Of a DNA stretch of 64,000 nt, positions 20,728 through 30,286 are shown one piece after another; position 1 is the first letter of the stretch; each line of letters begins with the position of its first letter. The DNA is from a virus. The notes beneath the pieces are model-generated. The model searched no databases, was not told the origin of the DNA, and saw only the letters and a program-made list of their open reading frames with translations. The stretch spans positions 1 through 64,000 of IMG/VR virus record IMGVR_UViG_3300032093_000068. One strand, 5' to 3'. Position numbers and translations under genes: made by a program.

Positions 20728-22692
20728 ATGGAAACTAGTAATATTCTTAAAAGTTTTGAGTTACAAGATAATTTAAATTCAAAGATTTGGAAAAAAACGG
20801 CTGAAAATAGTTATGTTTTATCTGCAAAGGTTAGAGAAAAACTTTTGGAGATCGCATATGAATTTATTCAGTTTTTAAAAGTTGATATAATTGTTTCTGA
20901 TGTTCATTTAACAGGTTCTTTAGCCAACTATAATTGGTCGGAATATTCAGATTTTGATTTACATATAATAGCAGATTTTAATCAATTTTCAAAAAAACAA
21001 CTTGATTTATATAAAGAACTTTTCACATTAAAAAAAACAATATTTAATTCAGACCAGAATATTAAAATTTATGGTTATGATGTCGAACTTTATGTTCAAG
21101 ATATAAATGAAGAACATACATCAAGTGGTGTTTATTCTCTAATAAAAAATGAATGGCTAGAAAAACCAAAAAAAGAAAAATTTGAAGTTAATAAATCAAT
21201 TTTGAAAACTAAAATTGACCAATGGACAACAAAAATAGATACTGTTTTAAAGGATGCGAACGAAGAAGAAGACCTTCAAAAATCAAAGAAAATTATTGAT
21301 AAATTAAAGGATAAATTAAAGCAATATCGCAAATCAGGTTTAGAAAAAAAGGGTGAGATGTCATATGAAAATCTTGTATTCAAATACTTGAGAAGAAGTG
21401 GGCATATTGAGAAATTGTTTGATTTCAAAACAAAAAAGGTCGATAAAGAATTATCATTATCAGAAAGCTCATCACAATTAAGATCAACACTAGATAATTT
21501 AGGGTATGAAGAAAAAGGATCTGAAATAACCAGTGGTGGTGAAATAAGTAAGGAAATATCAACAGCTGTTTCTGAGATATTGACCGCTTTTAAACAAGTA
21601 AGTCCAAATGCCAAGGTTAGAGTAACGGGTGGTAATGATAAATACCACCAAGGAATGAATAGCAAACATCCTAAAGGGTTGGCAATTGACTTAACTGTGG
21701 ATCCTCAATCAGAAAGAAATAAATTTATTAAAGTGATGGATGAATACAAGAAAAAAAATTCAGAATTTACTTATATAGACGAATATTCAAGACCTTCAAA
21801 ACACGCAACCGCACCACACTTCCATTTACAAATAGGTAAAGGAAGTACAGTTAGTTCAAGTCAAGGAATTCAATCAGACAAGTTACAAAAATTAATGGAT
21901 CAAGCGGAAAGATCCAAATTTATGAATGAATTCAAAGACATTGCAAACTCAACAAAACAATTTAAATACGAAAAATTACAAGGAAAAAAAATCCCTTATC
22001 AACCTGAGGTTGAAAAATTACAGATAGCTTTACAATTTTTGGGGTATTCATTACCAAGATGGGGTGTTGACGGATTGTTCGGGCCAGAAACGCAAAGAGC
22101 GGTTAAAGCATTTCAAGAAGATAACAATATTTCGGCAACTGGCGTTGCTGCACCTGATGACTTAAAAAAATTGTATGTCTTGTTACTTTTGAAAGGTTTT
22201 GAGCAAAGTGATCTATCTCAAATAGAATATGAAGAGGAAATTGATTATAGTGAAATCCCTCAAACAGGTCCTATAAATTCTAATCAAGTCATTTCCTTTT
22301 TCGTTAAAAAAGGATTAACTAAAGAACATTCTGCGGCAATTGCTGGAAATTTGTTTCAGGAATCAAATCTAAATCCATCAGCGGTAAATAAAAGGTCGAA
22401 AGCTTTCGGACTCGCTCAATGGTATAAAACACGTTTTGATAGTTTGAAACAATTTATGCAATCAAAAGGGTATGAATTATCAAATCCAATTGGTCAATTG
22501 GAATTTATTTGGGAGGAATTACAAACTACCGAAAAAAGAGCATATAATGATTTTATAAATCAAGATAATCTTAAAGATATGGTTAAAACATTTGCGAGAA
22601 AATATGAACGTATGGGTATATTTGAAGCTAATATGCCAAAAAGAATAAGGTATGCTAAACAATTTTTGGATCAATATAATAGTACTACGTAA
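20728..22692 (+). CDS. four-domain fusion: nucleotidyltransferase, M15 peptidase, PG-binding, lysozyme
   Basis: A 654-residue protein. Residues 30-130 look like a Pol-beta-type nucleotidyltransferase (LTGSLANYNW, G63-S64; SDFDLHI, D75, D77; E120). A coiled linker follows. Residues 270-370 resemble VanY/M15 peptidases (YHQGMNSKHPKGLAIDL with H314, D321; APHFHLQIG). Residues 424-484 are a peptidoglycan-binding repeat (GVDGLFGPETQRAVKAFQ). Residues 520-650 are a tail-lysozyme domain (AGNLFQESNLNP, E545; FGLAQW). Both wall enzymes suggest a virion-borne enzyme that opens the cell wall. The N-terminal transferase is unexpected and unexplained. Confidence 0.78.
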   Translation: METSNILKSFELQDNLNSKIWKKTAENSYVLSAKVREKLLEIAYEFIQFLKVDIIVSDVHLTGSLANYNWSEYSDFDLHIIADFNQFSKKQLDLYKELFTLKKTIFNSDQNIKIYGYDVELYVQDINEEHTSSGVYSLIKNEWLEKPKKEKFEVNKSILKTKIDQWTTKIDTVLKDANEEEDLQKSKKIIDKLKDKLKQYRKSGLEKKGEMSYENLVFKYLRRSGHIEKLFDFKTKKVDKELSLSESSSQLRSTLDNLGYEEKGSEITSGGEISKEISTAVSEILTAFKQVSPNAKVRVTGGNDKYHQGMNSKHPKGLAIDLTVDPQSERNKFIKVMDEYKKKNSEFTYIDEYSRPSKHATAPHFHLQIGKGSTVSSSQGIQSDKLQKLMDQAERSKFMNEFKDIANSTKQFKYEKLQGKKIPYQPEVEKLQIALQFLGYSLPRWGVDGLFGPETQRAVKAFQEDNNISATGVAAPDDLKKLYVLLLLKGFEQSDLSQIEYEEEIDYSEIPQTGPINSNQVISFFVKKGLTKEHSAAIAGNLFQESNLNPSAVNKRSKAFGLAQWYKTRFDSLKQFMQSKGYELSNPIGQLEFIWEELQTTEKRAYNDFINQDNLKDMVKTFARKYERMGIFEANMPKRIRYAKQFLDQYNSTT

Positions 22693-22709
22693 CAATTGTC
22701 AATAACGAT

Positions 22710-22717
22710 ATATTTAT
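22710..22717 (+). promoter_or_regulatory. ATATTTAT motif (candidate late promoter)
   Basis: CGATATATTTATA lies 47 bases before ATG 22765. Confidence 0.4.
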
Positions 22718-22764
22718 AAAATAAAAATCTAAAAGATTATCAACTTTTTTTAAAAAAAAACAAA

Positions 22765-24168
22765 ATGGGAAAATTAAAACCAATAGGAAGTGAAAAATTA
22801 GAGGGTCAAGATAAAATCTCTCGTATTTTGGAAATCTCCAATTACAAATTTGTTGAACCAAATTCTGTAAATGAAAACACTTCAAATGAATATAATATTC
22901 AATTATCTGATGGTAACACATATCACATTGACAAAGAAAAAAATGGTTATGTTATCAAAAGAACTATAAGTGAAGGTGTTACAGAATATTTAGAACCTAT
23001 GAAAAATAGGAAATTTTATTCGTCATATTCACAAGCATTTAAAAGATTAAATCTTATAGCTAAAGAAATTAACACGGCAACAGGTAATGATGGTGGTATT
23101 TCATTATTTGGAGAGCAAAAAAAATTCGTTCTCAAAACACCAAAACAAGAAATGCCGGTAGAACCACCTGCAGCTCCTGAACCAGTTCCCGCACCCGCCC
23201 CTTCACCTGAACCGGCACCTTCTGATATGGACACTGAAATGCCGCCAATGGATGATCAAATGGAGGAACCACCATCAGAAGAAATGCCATCGGATGATAT
23301 GTCTATTGATGAACCTGAAATGGATTCTCAACCAGAAGATGACACTGATGGAGAAGGAACTGTTACCTTTAAAACAATTCAAAAATTAACAGGAAAATTA
23401 GCACAAAAATTAAGAAAATTAAATCAGGGTGAAGAGCCAATATCTGCAGATGATACAAAATATGTTATAAATTCTGTATTATCTGCAGTTGATCTATCTG
23501 TATTGTCTGATGAAGATATGGAAGAAATTATCGGTAGATTAGAAGATTCTGAAATGCAATCTGATGAAGAGCCTGAAATGGAAGAACCATCAGATGATAT
23601 GGAAATTGACCAACCTGAAGATGAATTGGAAGGGTCTGAGGAACAATTACCTGAAATGGAAATGTATGAAGATGACACTGAAGAGCAATACGAAGGTTTA
23701 ATTGGTGGTAAATATGATTTAGGATTTAGTGATAAACCAAAATCAGAAACAAAAGAGATGAATTTCAACAACTATGTTAAAAGAAGGTTTTCAAATGAAA
23801 TCAAAAATAAGATGGGTGAAATGATGGAAGAAGATGAGATTGAAGGATTAGGTGGTGTATTTGATGACATTTTTTCAGAATCAAAAGTTGATAGTATTAT
23901 AAAATCTTATTTTGTTGAAACTGAATCGGAAAAAAAATATTTGCAAGAACAAAATAAAAGAAAATTTTTAACCGAAAAAGCAAAAAAAATTAAAACGATG
24001 AAAGAAGTTAAAAATCTTTCAGAAACCTATATTCAAGAATCAACATCATCCAAATTTTTAGACAGATATTCAAAAGCTTCATTTGTCGGAAAAACAAATA
24101 AGAAAAATTTGGTTTTTGAAGTTAATGGAAAACAATATAAAATAACACCTGACGGAGCGATTCTATGA
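22765..24168 (+). CDS. acidic, proline-rich head-associated protein
   Basis: A 467-residue protein. The N-terminal 120 residues are mixed alpha/beta (IGSEKLEGQDKISRIL). A Pro/Ala linker (PAAPEPVPAPAPSPEP) follows, then a very acidic Met/Glu/Asp-rich stretch to about residue 310. A helical region comes next, and a basic C-terminal domain ends FEVNGKQYKITPDGAIL. Acidic low-complexity regions of this kind occur in prohead core proteins. The stop overlaps the next start (ATGA). A head-assembly role is inferred from position. Confidence 0.6.
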   Translation: MGKLKPIGSEKLEGQDKISRILEISNYKFVEPNSVNENTSNEYNIQLSDGNTYHIDKEKNGYVIKRTISEGVTEYLEPMKNRKFYSSYSQAFKRLNLIAKEINTATGNDGGISLFGEQKKFVLKTPKQEMPVEPPAAPEPVPAPAPSPEPAPSDMDTEMPPMDDQMEEPPSEEMPSDDMSIDEPEMDSQPEDDTDGEGTVTFKTIQKLTGKLAQKLRKLNQGEEPISADDTKYVINSVLSAVDLSVLSDEDMEEIIGRLEDSEMQSDEEPEMEEPSDDMEIDQPEDELEGSEEQLPEMEMYEDDTEEQYEGLIGGKYDLGFSDKPKSETKEMNFNNYVKRRFSNEIKNKMGEMMEEDEIEGLGGVFDDIFSESKVDSIIKSYFVETESEKKYLQEQNKRKFLTEKAKKIKTMKEVKNLSETYIQESTSSKFLDRYSKASFVGKTNKKNLVFEVNGKQYKITPDGAIL

Positions 24169-24578
24169 GTTATCTAATTTATGTCAATGGTTTAGGTCCG
24201 AATTATAAAGGGGATAATATATACGAATTTATTTTTTCCGATGTAAAAAATGAAATTTGGGGAGAAGGGTGGGAATCAAAACCATCAAACGGAAATCCTT
24301 TACCTCCTGACATAGAACTTATTAGAAAGGTTGGAGTTTTAAAAAATGATGAGATTAAATTAACCTTAATTCAAGAATCAGATTTTTTTTCTATGACCGA
24401 CGCTTTGGATGACGTGATCGCATTGGCTTGGGAAAGTGAAGATTCCGATGTTAATTTTGACATTGAAAAAAGATTAGTATTCAGGTTTGGTGAGGATGAA
24501 AAAACAATAAAAAATAAACTATATGAAAGAGATATAGTATTAGAATTTGATAAACAAGTTGTTTATGAAAAAGAATAA
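24165..24578 (+). CDS. hypothetical protein, 137 residues
   Basis: A soluble acidic protein overlapping the previous gene by four bases. It has a beta-rich start (MSYLIYVNGLGPNYKGDNIY) and the central segment SFEVGVL-like RKVGVLKNDEIKLTLI. The C-terminal half reads LVFRFGEDEKTIKNKLYERD. Position between head genes suggests a role in head or neck assembly. No family is recognised. Confidence 0.65.
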   Translation: MSYLIYVNGLGPNYKGDNIYEFIFSDVKNEIWGEGWESKPSNGNPLPPDIELIRKVGVLKNDEIKLTLIQESDFFSMTDALDDVIALAWESEDSDVNFDIEKRLVFRFGEDEKTIKNKLYERDIVLEFDKQVVYEKE

Positions 24579-25353
24579 ATTAGCATTTAAATTAATTGAC
24601 ATGGGACTTAAAGCAGAAACATTAGCAAATTTAACTGAATCTCAATTAAGATTGTTATATAATAAACTAAACGAGGGGAAAAAAGAACCTAAGGAGCAAG
24701 TGACTCAAATAACGGAGCCATCAAAACCTTCATATAAAGTCGGTCCAAAAGGAGGAAATCTACCACCATCACCTAAAGGGTATTCGATGACAAAAAATAC
24801 TGATGGTACTATGTCGGCAACGCCAAATGAGGGGGAAATGAAAGAAGGGAAAAAAAAGTCAAAAAAATACAACCCTTGGGCGATTTGCACCGCATCTGTA
24901 GGTAGAGAGGATAAGAAAAAATATGAAAAATGCGTTATGGACGTAAAAAAATCCATTAAAGAAGGAAAAGATCCTGTGAATTTGTTTTTGGAAGAAAAAA
25001 TTGTATCTTTGCTTGAAAAGCATATACAACCAAAAATATCCAAAAAAGAATTTTTACAAATGATATCCGAAACTGAAACCGCTCCTGCAAAACCAAAAGA
25101 AAAGGAAAAAGAAAAGGTTAAACCAAAAACACCTTTCAGTCCTAAACCTGGTGTCAAACCAAATCCAAAGGCTAAGTCAAAAAGGGAAACAAACGAGCAG
25201 GAAACTGCAGATCCGATAGTAAAACCAAAAACACCAACTACTAAACCTAAAACACCATTTAGTCCAAAACCAGGTGTGAACCCAAGACCTAAAGCGGGAA
25301 AAAAATCAGTACCGACATGGTTAAAGTGGGATAATCTTGGTCTTAATTTTTAA
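24565..25353 (+). CDS. basic Lys/Pro-rich virion-type protein with leader site
   Basis: ATG 24565 is chosen: it overlaps the upstream gene by 14 bases rather than 32. The first 37 residues form a helical leader ending L35-N36-E37 before G38, a likely gp21-type cleavage site. The middle has AICTASVGREDKKKYEKCV, a cysteine-bearing motif of the kind seen in tailed-phage proteins of this type. The C-terminal third carries two copies of a KPKTPFSPKPGV repeat and is strongly basic. A DNA-binding internal head protein is a reasonable inference. Confidence 0.6.
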   Translation: MKKNKLAFKLIDMGLKAETLANLTESQLRLLYNKLNEGKKEPKEQVTQITEPSKPSYKVGPKGGNLPPSPKGYSMTKNTDGTMSATPNEGEMKEGKKKSKKYNPWAICTASVGREDKKKYEKCVMDVKKSIKEGKDPVNLFLEEKIVSLLEKHIQPKISKKEFLQMISETETAPAKPKEKEKEKVKPKTPFSPKPGVKPNPKAKSKRETNEQETADPIVKPKTPTTKPKTPFSPKPGVNPRPKAGKKSVPTWLKWDNLGLNF

Positions 25354-25362
25354 TTAATAGTT

Positions 25363-26598
25363 ATGGCAAAATATAGAACAATCAAAGAAGCACCAATTGA
25401 TTACGAAGGTCCAGAGAGAATGGATCCAAGTATAGAAAGAAAAATTACATCTAAAACTACTCCTTACGCAGGTCACCCTGGACTTCCTAAATTAGACAGA
25501 GATGTTGTTGAGTTAATTTCCTCTCAGAGGTTTAAACAATCTGTAGAAAATGTAAGAAGATTTATGGGTGATACATCATCAATACAAGGACCTCCACAAA
25601 GAGTTCTCATGGGATTGATGCAATCTGCAATGAGATTATTTCCAAAAATATCTCAAATTGAATCCAATAATAAAGAATTTTTGGAAAATTTGGCGGTAGA
25701 ACTTGTTAAAAAGGAATTAGCAATACCTGAAGGATCTTTACAATTTGACGCACAATTAGTTTCAGGGATGATGGGAGCATCTGAAGGTATGCAAGGGTCA
25801 CCTGAAGAACCTTCACCTGAAGAAGTTAAGGACGCTTTTGCAAGTGCTAACGAAAACGCTGACGAATTAGAGGCCTTTATGGATGCTATGGAACAATTTG
25901 ACCAACAAAAAGCAAAAAGAAGGTTTATTAACGCTTTAATTGGTGGAGCATCAAAAAAGGGTCACTATATGTATCAATTAGTAGCGGATGAATTAAATAG
26001 AATTCATCCTGAGCTAATTAGATTATACGGTATGTCTCAATCAATTTTAGACCACCTTTACTGGATTTATCCTGAAGATATGTCATCTATGATGGCCGCA
26101 GGTGGTTCAGGACAAGCGGGACAATCTGAAATAGACACAGAAACTGATCCACCGACTGTTATAGCTAGAGGTATTTCTTTTCCAATTTTACTACATGAAT
26201 TAGTTAAAGGTGTTTTTGAAGTGTTAGGAACTCACGGACTACCTGATGATCCTCGTCAAGCTGAAATGGTAATTGCGTCACAAGATACATTACCTGCAGA
26301 AATTTGGGATTTAAGATTAGGTCCGATTTTTTGGGAAAAATTCACCGCCGCTTATCCTGACGAATTATTTGAAGAGGATAAAAAATACATTCAACATTAT
26401 CTATTCCAAAGATTTTCAGCCTTGGATCCAAAAAAGTTTTTCAAACTAACTCAATTTATTTTATCTGATAATCCTAAAGGTAAACAAGCTTTACAATTTA
26501 TGGTTGATGAAATTGTTGAGGAGCTTAAAGAACAAAATAAGAAAGGAATGTTTGGTGACGAAGACTATGATGAGGATGAGGATGAACCGACAGTTTAA
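25363..26598 (+). CDS. conserved head-module protein, 411 residues
   Basis: It lies four bases before the large terminase gene. The N-terminus MAKYRTIKEAPIDYEG contains I7-K8-E9 before A10, matching the gp21 cleavage rule. Most of the chain is helical, with a Ser/Pro/Glu linker near residues 140-155 and an acidic tail (DEDYDEDEDEPTV type). The position is that of a small terminase or a packaging-associated structural protein, but no DNA-binding helix-turn-helix is clear. Function is left open. Confidence 0.65.
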   Translation: MAKYRTIKEAPIDYEGPERMDPSIERKITSKTTPYAGHPGLPKLDRDVVELISSQRFKQSVENVRRFMGDTSSIQGPPQRVLMGLMQSAMRLFPKISQIESNNKEFLENLAVELVKKELAIPEGSLQFDAQLVSGMMGASEGMQGSPEEPSPEEVKDAFASANENADELEAFMDAMEQFDQQKAKRRFINALIGGASKKGHYMYQLVADELNRIHPELIRLYGMSQSILDHLYWIYPEDMSSMMAAGGSGQAGQSEIDTETDPPTVIARGISFPILLHELVKGVFEVLGTHGLPDDPRQAEMVIASQDTLPAEIWDLRLGPIFWEKFTAAYPDELFEEDKKYIQHYLFQRFSALDPKKFFKLTQFILSDNPKGKQALQFMVDEIVEELKEQNKKGMFGDEDYDEDEDEPTV

Positions 26599-26601
26599 TT
26601 A

Positions 26602-28377
26602 ATGTCATACACAAAAGAACAAGTATTAATTGAATATGTGAAGTGCGTAAAGGATACCCCTTACGCACTTCGCACATATTTACAAACCTACGATAATACT
26701 GTTTCAAAATATGTTCCGTTAGAATTATTTCCTGATCAAGTTTCCTTACTTGATGATTACGAAAACTACAACGAAAATATTGCATTAAAATATCGTCAAG
26801 CTGGAGTTTCAACAGTAACAGCAGCTTGGGCGTCCAAAAAATTGGCTTTTGCTAAAAAACAAAAACCCGAAAAAATATTGATTATTGCAAACAAACTTGA
26901 CACTGCGCAAGAAATGGCAAATAAAATAAGGGCTTTTGTTGAACAATGGCCTTCGTGGGTTGATATTGGATTTACAAAAGAAAAAAACTCACAAAGACAT
27001 TATAAATTAACAAACGGGTGTGAGGTAAAAGCGGTCGCAACATCAAAGGATGCTTTACGTGGATATACACCAACAATATTAATTTTTGACGAAGCCGCTT
27101 ATATTGAAGCGGATTCCGATTTTTGGTCGGCTTGTATGGCGTCTTTATCTACAGGTGGTAAAGTTATCGTTATTTCAACACCTAACGGTCACGATCCGAT
27201 TTATTATGAAATTTATGATCAGGCAAATCGTGGTATGAACGATTTTAAAATCTCTGAGATGTATTGGTATAAAGATCCAAGATACACCAAAGATTTATAT
27301 TTTGTTAAAACTGAAGATATAATTGATTATTTTTTAAATAAACAAAATTATAAGCCAAACCAAGTAATACAATTTGATGATTATGATGTTACAAATTTAG
27401 AACATCAGCAAAAAATCAAAGATTATATTCACGATGGATTCAAACCTAGCTCAACTTGGTTTGAATCTATGGTTAAAAAATTAAAATACGATAAAAGAAA
27501 AGTTAGCCAGGAATTAGAAACAAACTTTCTTGGTTCAGGTGACAACGTATTTGATTCAAAAATACTTCAAAAAATAAAAGAAAATTTTATTGCTGAACCT
27601 GAAAATAGAATGATGTCCAACTCTTTATGGATATGGAAAGAACCTGTTATGGGACATAAATACGTGATGGGTGTTGATGTTAGTAGAGGGGATAGTGAAG
27701 ATTATTCTACATTTGAAATAATAGATTTTGACGCAAGGGAACAAGTTGCGGAGTATGTTGGAAAAATACCTCCAGATGTTATGGCTGAAATTTGTTTTAA
27801 ATGGGCAAATATGTATTCTGCGTTTGTTGTAATTGATATTACTGGAGGAATGGGTGTATCTACATCAAGAAAAATGCAAGAATTGGGTTATAAAAATTTA
27901 TACGTTGATGGTGTTGATTATCAAAATAAATGGAAATACGATCCAAAACAAGCGGAAAAAATACCAGGTATTAATTTTAATTCAAAAAGAGTTCAAATTA
28001 TTGCATCATTTGAAGAAGCTATTAGACATGAGTTTGTAATTAAAAGTACAAGATTGTGGGGTGAGATGAATAATTTTGTTTATGTAAATGGAAGACCTGA
28101 CCATCAAAAGGGGGGTCATGACGACTTAATTATGTCAATTGCTATGGCGATGTATGTTGCTGAATCATCATTTAGTCAATTAACCAAAGTTACAGAACAG
28201 ACCAAAGCTATGATTAATTCTTGGACAGTTCAAGTGGATGATACACCATCAAAAACAATCGCATTTAATCCACAATCACCAAACATACCATCACGATATC
28301 AAGATCCAAATTTTAATTCAGGACCATCAAGAGAAGATTACGTCAAATATGGTTGGCTTTTTGGTGGTATGAGGTGA
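26602..28377 (+). CDS. terL: terminase large subunit (T4 gp17-like)
   Basis: A 591-residue DNA-packaging motor. The ATPase has the deviant Walker A RQAGVST (65-71), Walker B ILIFDEA (159-165) and the coupling motif VISTPNG. The RNase H-like nuclease begins at GVDVSRGD (D358), with VVIDITGG and GGHDDLIMSIAMA completing the acidic site. The length equals that of T4 gp17. It acts on the portal encoded by the next gene and cuts concatemeric DNA. All key residues are present. Confidence 0.93.
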   Translation: MSYTKEQVLIEYVKCVKDTPYALRTYLQTYDNTVSKYVPLELFPDQVSLLDDYENYNENIALKYRQAGVSTVTAAWASKKLAFAKKQKPEKILIIANKLDTAQEMANKIRAFVEQWPSWVDIGFTKEKNSQRHYKLTNGCEVKAVATSKDALRGYTPTILIFDEAAYIEADSDFWSACMASLSTGGKVIVISTPNGHDPIYYEIYDQANRGMNDFKISEMYWYKDPRYTKDLYFVKTEDIIDYFLNKQNYKPNQVIQFDDYDVTNLEHQQKIKDYIHDGFKPSSTWFESMVKKLKYDKRKVSQELETNFLGSGDNVFDSKILQKIKENFIAEPENRMMSNSLWIWKEPVMGHKYVMGVDVSRGDSEDYSTFEIIDFDAREQVAEYVGKIPPDVMAEICFKWANMYSAFVVIDITGGMGVSTSRKMQELGYKNLYVDGVDYQNKWKYDPKQAEKIPGINFNSKRVQIIASFEEAIRHEFVIKSTRLWGEMNNFVYVNGRPDHQKGGHDDLIMSIAMAMYVAESSFSQLTKVTEQTKAMINSWTVQVDDTPSKTIAFNPQSPNIPSRYQDPNFNSGPSREDYVKYGWLFGGMR

Positions 28378-28384
28378 TATTTAT
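28377..28384 (+). promoter_or_regulatory. ATATTTAT motif (candidate late promoter)
   Basis: TGATATTTATT overlaps the terminase stop codon and lies 55 bases before the portal ATG. Confidence 0.4.
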
Positions 28385-28439
28385 TTTTTAGCTACAAAAT
28401 AGATGTTTATCTATTTATTGTTGTAGTTAATATTATATT

Positions 28440-30263
28440 ATGGAAAATAATAAAAATCTTACAGTTTGGCAAAGATTAACCCAAACATTTGGTCCCTATT
28501 CTTTATTGGGTCAAGATTATCCAACATACCAATACGATAAAAAGGAATTATTAAAAACAACTTCTAAAGATCAATTTGAAAAAGAGAAGTTGCAAGCTCA
28601 GCAAACTTATTATCTTGCCAATCAATGGACAAAAATTGAAAACAATTTATATACCCAAGCAACATATTATGAACCAACAAGGTTGGCGTCATTTTATGAT
28701 TTCGAATCTATGGAGTATACCCCCGAGATATCGGCAGCTCTTGACATATACGGTGAAGAATCAACAACAGTAAATCAAGATGGGTTAATGGTTCAGGTTT
28801 ATTCTGATTCGCAAAGAATTAAATCTATATTATCAGATTTATTTAACAATGCCCTTGATGTTAATACCAACTTACCTATGTGGACTCGTAATACATGTAA
28901 GTATGGTGATAATTTCGTTTATTTGAAACTTGATCCCGAAAAGGGTGTTGTTGGATGTATGCAATTACCAAATATTGAAATTGAAAGGTTGGAAATGGGT
29001 ATGGCTTCTAAAACTTACAACAAAGAAACTGATCCAAGAAACACGGGTTTGAAATTTACTTGGAAAGCTCGTGATATGGAATTTAATTCTTGGGAAATTG
29101 CACATTTCAGATTGTTAGGTGACGATAGAAAACTTCCTTATGGTACGTCAATGTTGGAAAAAGCAAGACGTATTTGGAAACAATTAATTTTGGCCGAAGA
29201 TGCGATGTTAATTTACCGTACATCAAGAGCACCCGAAAGAAGAATCTTTAAAGTCTTTGTGGGGAATATGGATGATCAAGATGTTGAAGCTTATGTTAAT
29301 CGTGTTGCAAACAAATTCAAACGCCAACAAGTGGTTGATCACAAGACAGGAAATGTTGATATGAGATTTAATCAAATGGCAGTTGATCAAGATTATTTTG
29401 TTCCTGTTAGAGATCCGGCTCAAGCGAGTCCAATAGAAACTTTACCCGGAGCTCAAAACTTAGCAGAAATTGCCGACATCGAGTATATTCAAAAGAAATT
29501 ATTAACCGCGCTTCGGGTACCAAAAGCGTTTTTAGGTTTTGAGGAACCAGTCGGTGATGGCAAAAATTTATCTTTAATGGATATTCGTTTCGCAAGAACA
29601 ATAAATAGGATTCAAAAAAGTATGTTATCTGAAATGAATAAAATTGCAATTATTCATTTATTTTTATTGGGATTTGAAGATGAATTAAGTAATTTTACGT
29701 TGGGATTAAATAATCCTTCAAAACAAGCAGATTTATTAGGTATTGATGTTTGGAAGGAAAAAATGTTGCTTTATAAAGATGCGGTTGCCGCTATTGAAGG
29801 AATTGCCCCTGTATCAGTTTCGTGGGCTAAAAAACATATTTTAGGATTTTCGGATGAAGAAATCAAACTTGATCTACAACAGCAAAGAATTGAAAAAGCG
29901 GTTGGTGCTGAATTAACAAATACGGCAACAATTATAGTTCATACAGGAATATTTGACAATGTTGATAAATTATATGGTCAGCAGACAGGAACAACTGCCG
30001 CTGCCGGTACCGCTCCACCACCGCCGCCTGGTGGTATGGAAGATATGGGAGGATTGGGATCTGAAGCTCCACCACCTCCACCACCATCACCTGAACCAGG
30101 TGGTGAAGCGGGTGTAACGCCAGAATCAAAAATAAGAGATAATATGAACATTTTGCTTGAACGAAATGATATGTTAAGTGACGATGATTTTATTGATTTG
30201 TCAAAGGCAAGAAATTCTTTGGGTGATATTGGCGATGAACTTGATAGATTATTAAATGATTGA
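28440..30263 (+). CDS. portal protein (T4 gp20-like)
   Basis: A 607-residue protein with the gp20 pattern: YTPEISAALDIYGEESTT near residues 95-115, then MWTRNTCKYGDNFVYLKLD, RAPERRIFKVFVGNM, and ALRVPKAFLGF in the crown region. It forms the dodecameric ring at one capsid vertex through which DNA enters. The C-terminus adds a Pro/Gly-rich linker (APPPPPGGMEDMGGLG) and a short acidic helix that T4 gp20 lacks. It sits directly between terminase and protease genes, as in T4. Confidence 0.92.
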   Translation: MENNKNLTVWQRLTQTFGPYSLLGQDYPTYQYDKKELLKTTSKDQFEKEKLQAQQTYYLANQWTKIENNLYTQATYYEPTRLASFYDFESMEYTPEISAALDIYGEESTTVNQDGLMVQVYSDSQRIKSILSDLFNNALDVNTNLPMWTRNTCKYGDNFVYLKLDPEKGVVGCMQLPNIEIERLEMGMASKTYNKETDPRNTGLKFTWKARDMEFNSWEIAHFRLLGDDRKLPYGTSMLEKARRIWKQLILAEDAMLIYRTSRAPERRIFKVFVGNMDDQDVEAYVNRVANKFKRQQVVDHKTGNVDMRFNQMAVDQDYFVPVRDPAQASPIETLPGAQNLAEIADIEYIQKKLLTALRVPKAFLGFEEPVGDGKNLSLMDIRFARTINRIQKSMLSEMNKIAIIHLFLLGFEDELSNFTLGLNNPSKQADLLGIDVWKEKMLLYKDAVAAIEGIAPVSVSWAKKHILGFSDEEIKLDLQQQRIEKAVGAELTNTATIIVHTGIFDNVDKLYGQQTGTTAAAGTAPPPPPGGMEDMGGLGSEAPPPPPPSPEPGGEAGVTPESKIRDNMNILLERNDMLSDDDFIDLSKARNSLGDIGDELDRLLND

Positions 30264-30270
30264 TATTTAT
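30263..30270 (+). promoter_or_regulatory. ATATTTAT motif (candidate late promoter)
   Basis: TGATATTTATA overlaps the portal stop codon and lies 16 bases before ATG 30287. Confidence 0.45.
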
Positions 30271-30286
30271 ATTAAAACAGAAAAAA

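Noticed and set aside
23016-23771. Frames antisense to the acidic 22765 gene
   Set aside because: Their Ser- or Gly-rich composition is a by-product of Glu/Asp/Pro codons on the other strand.
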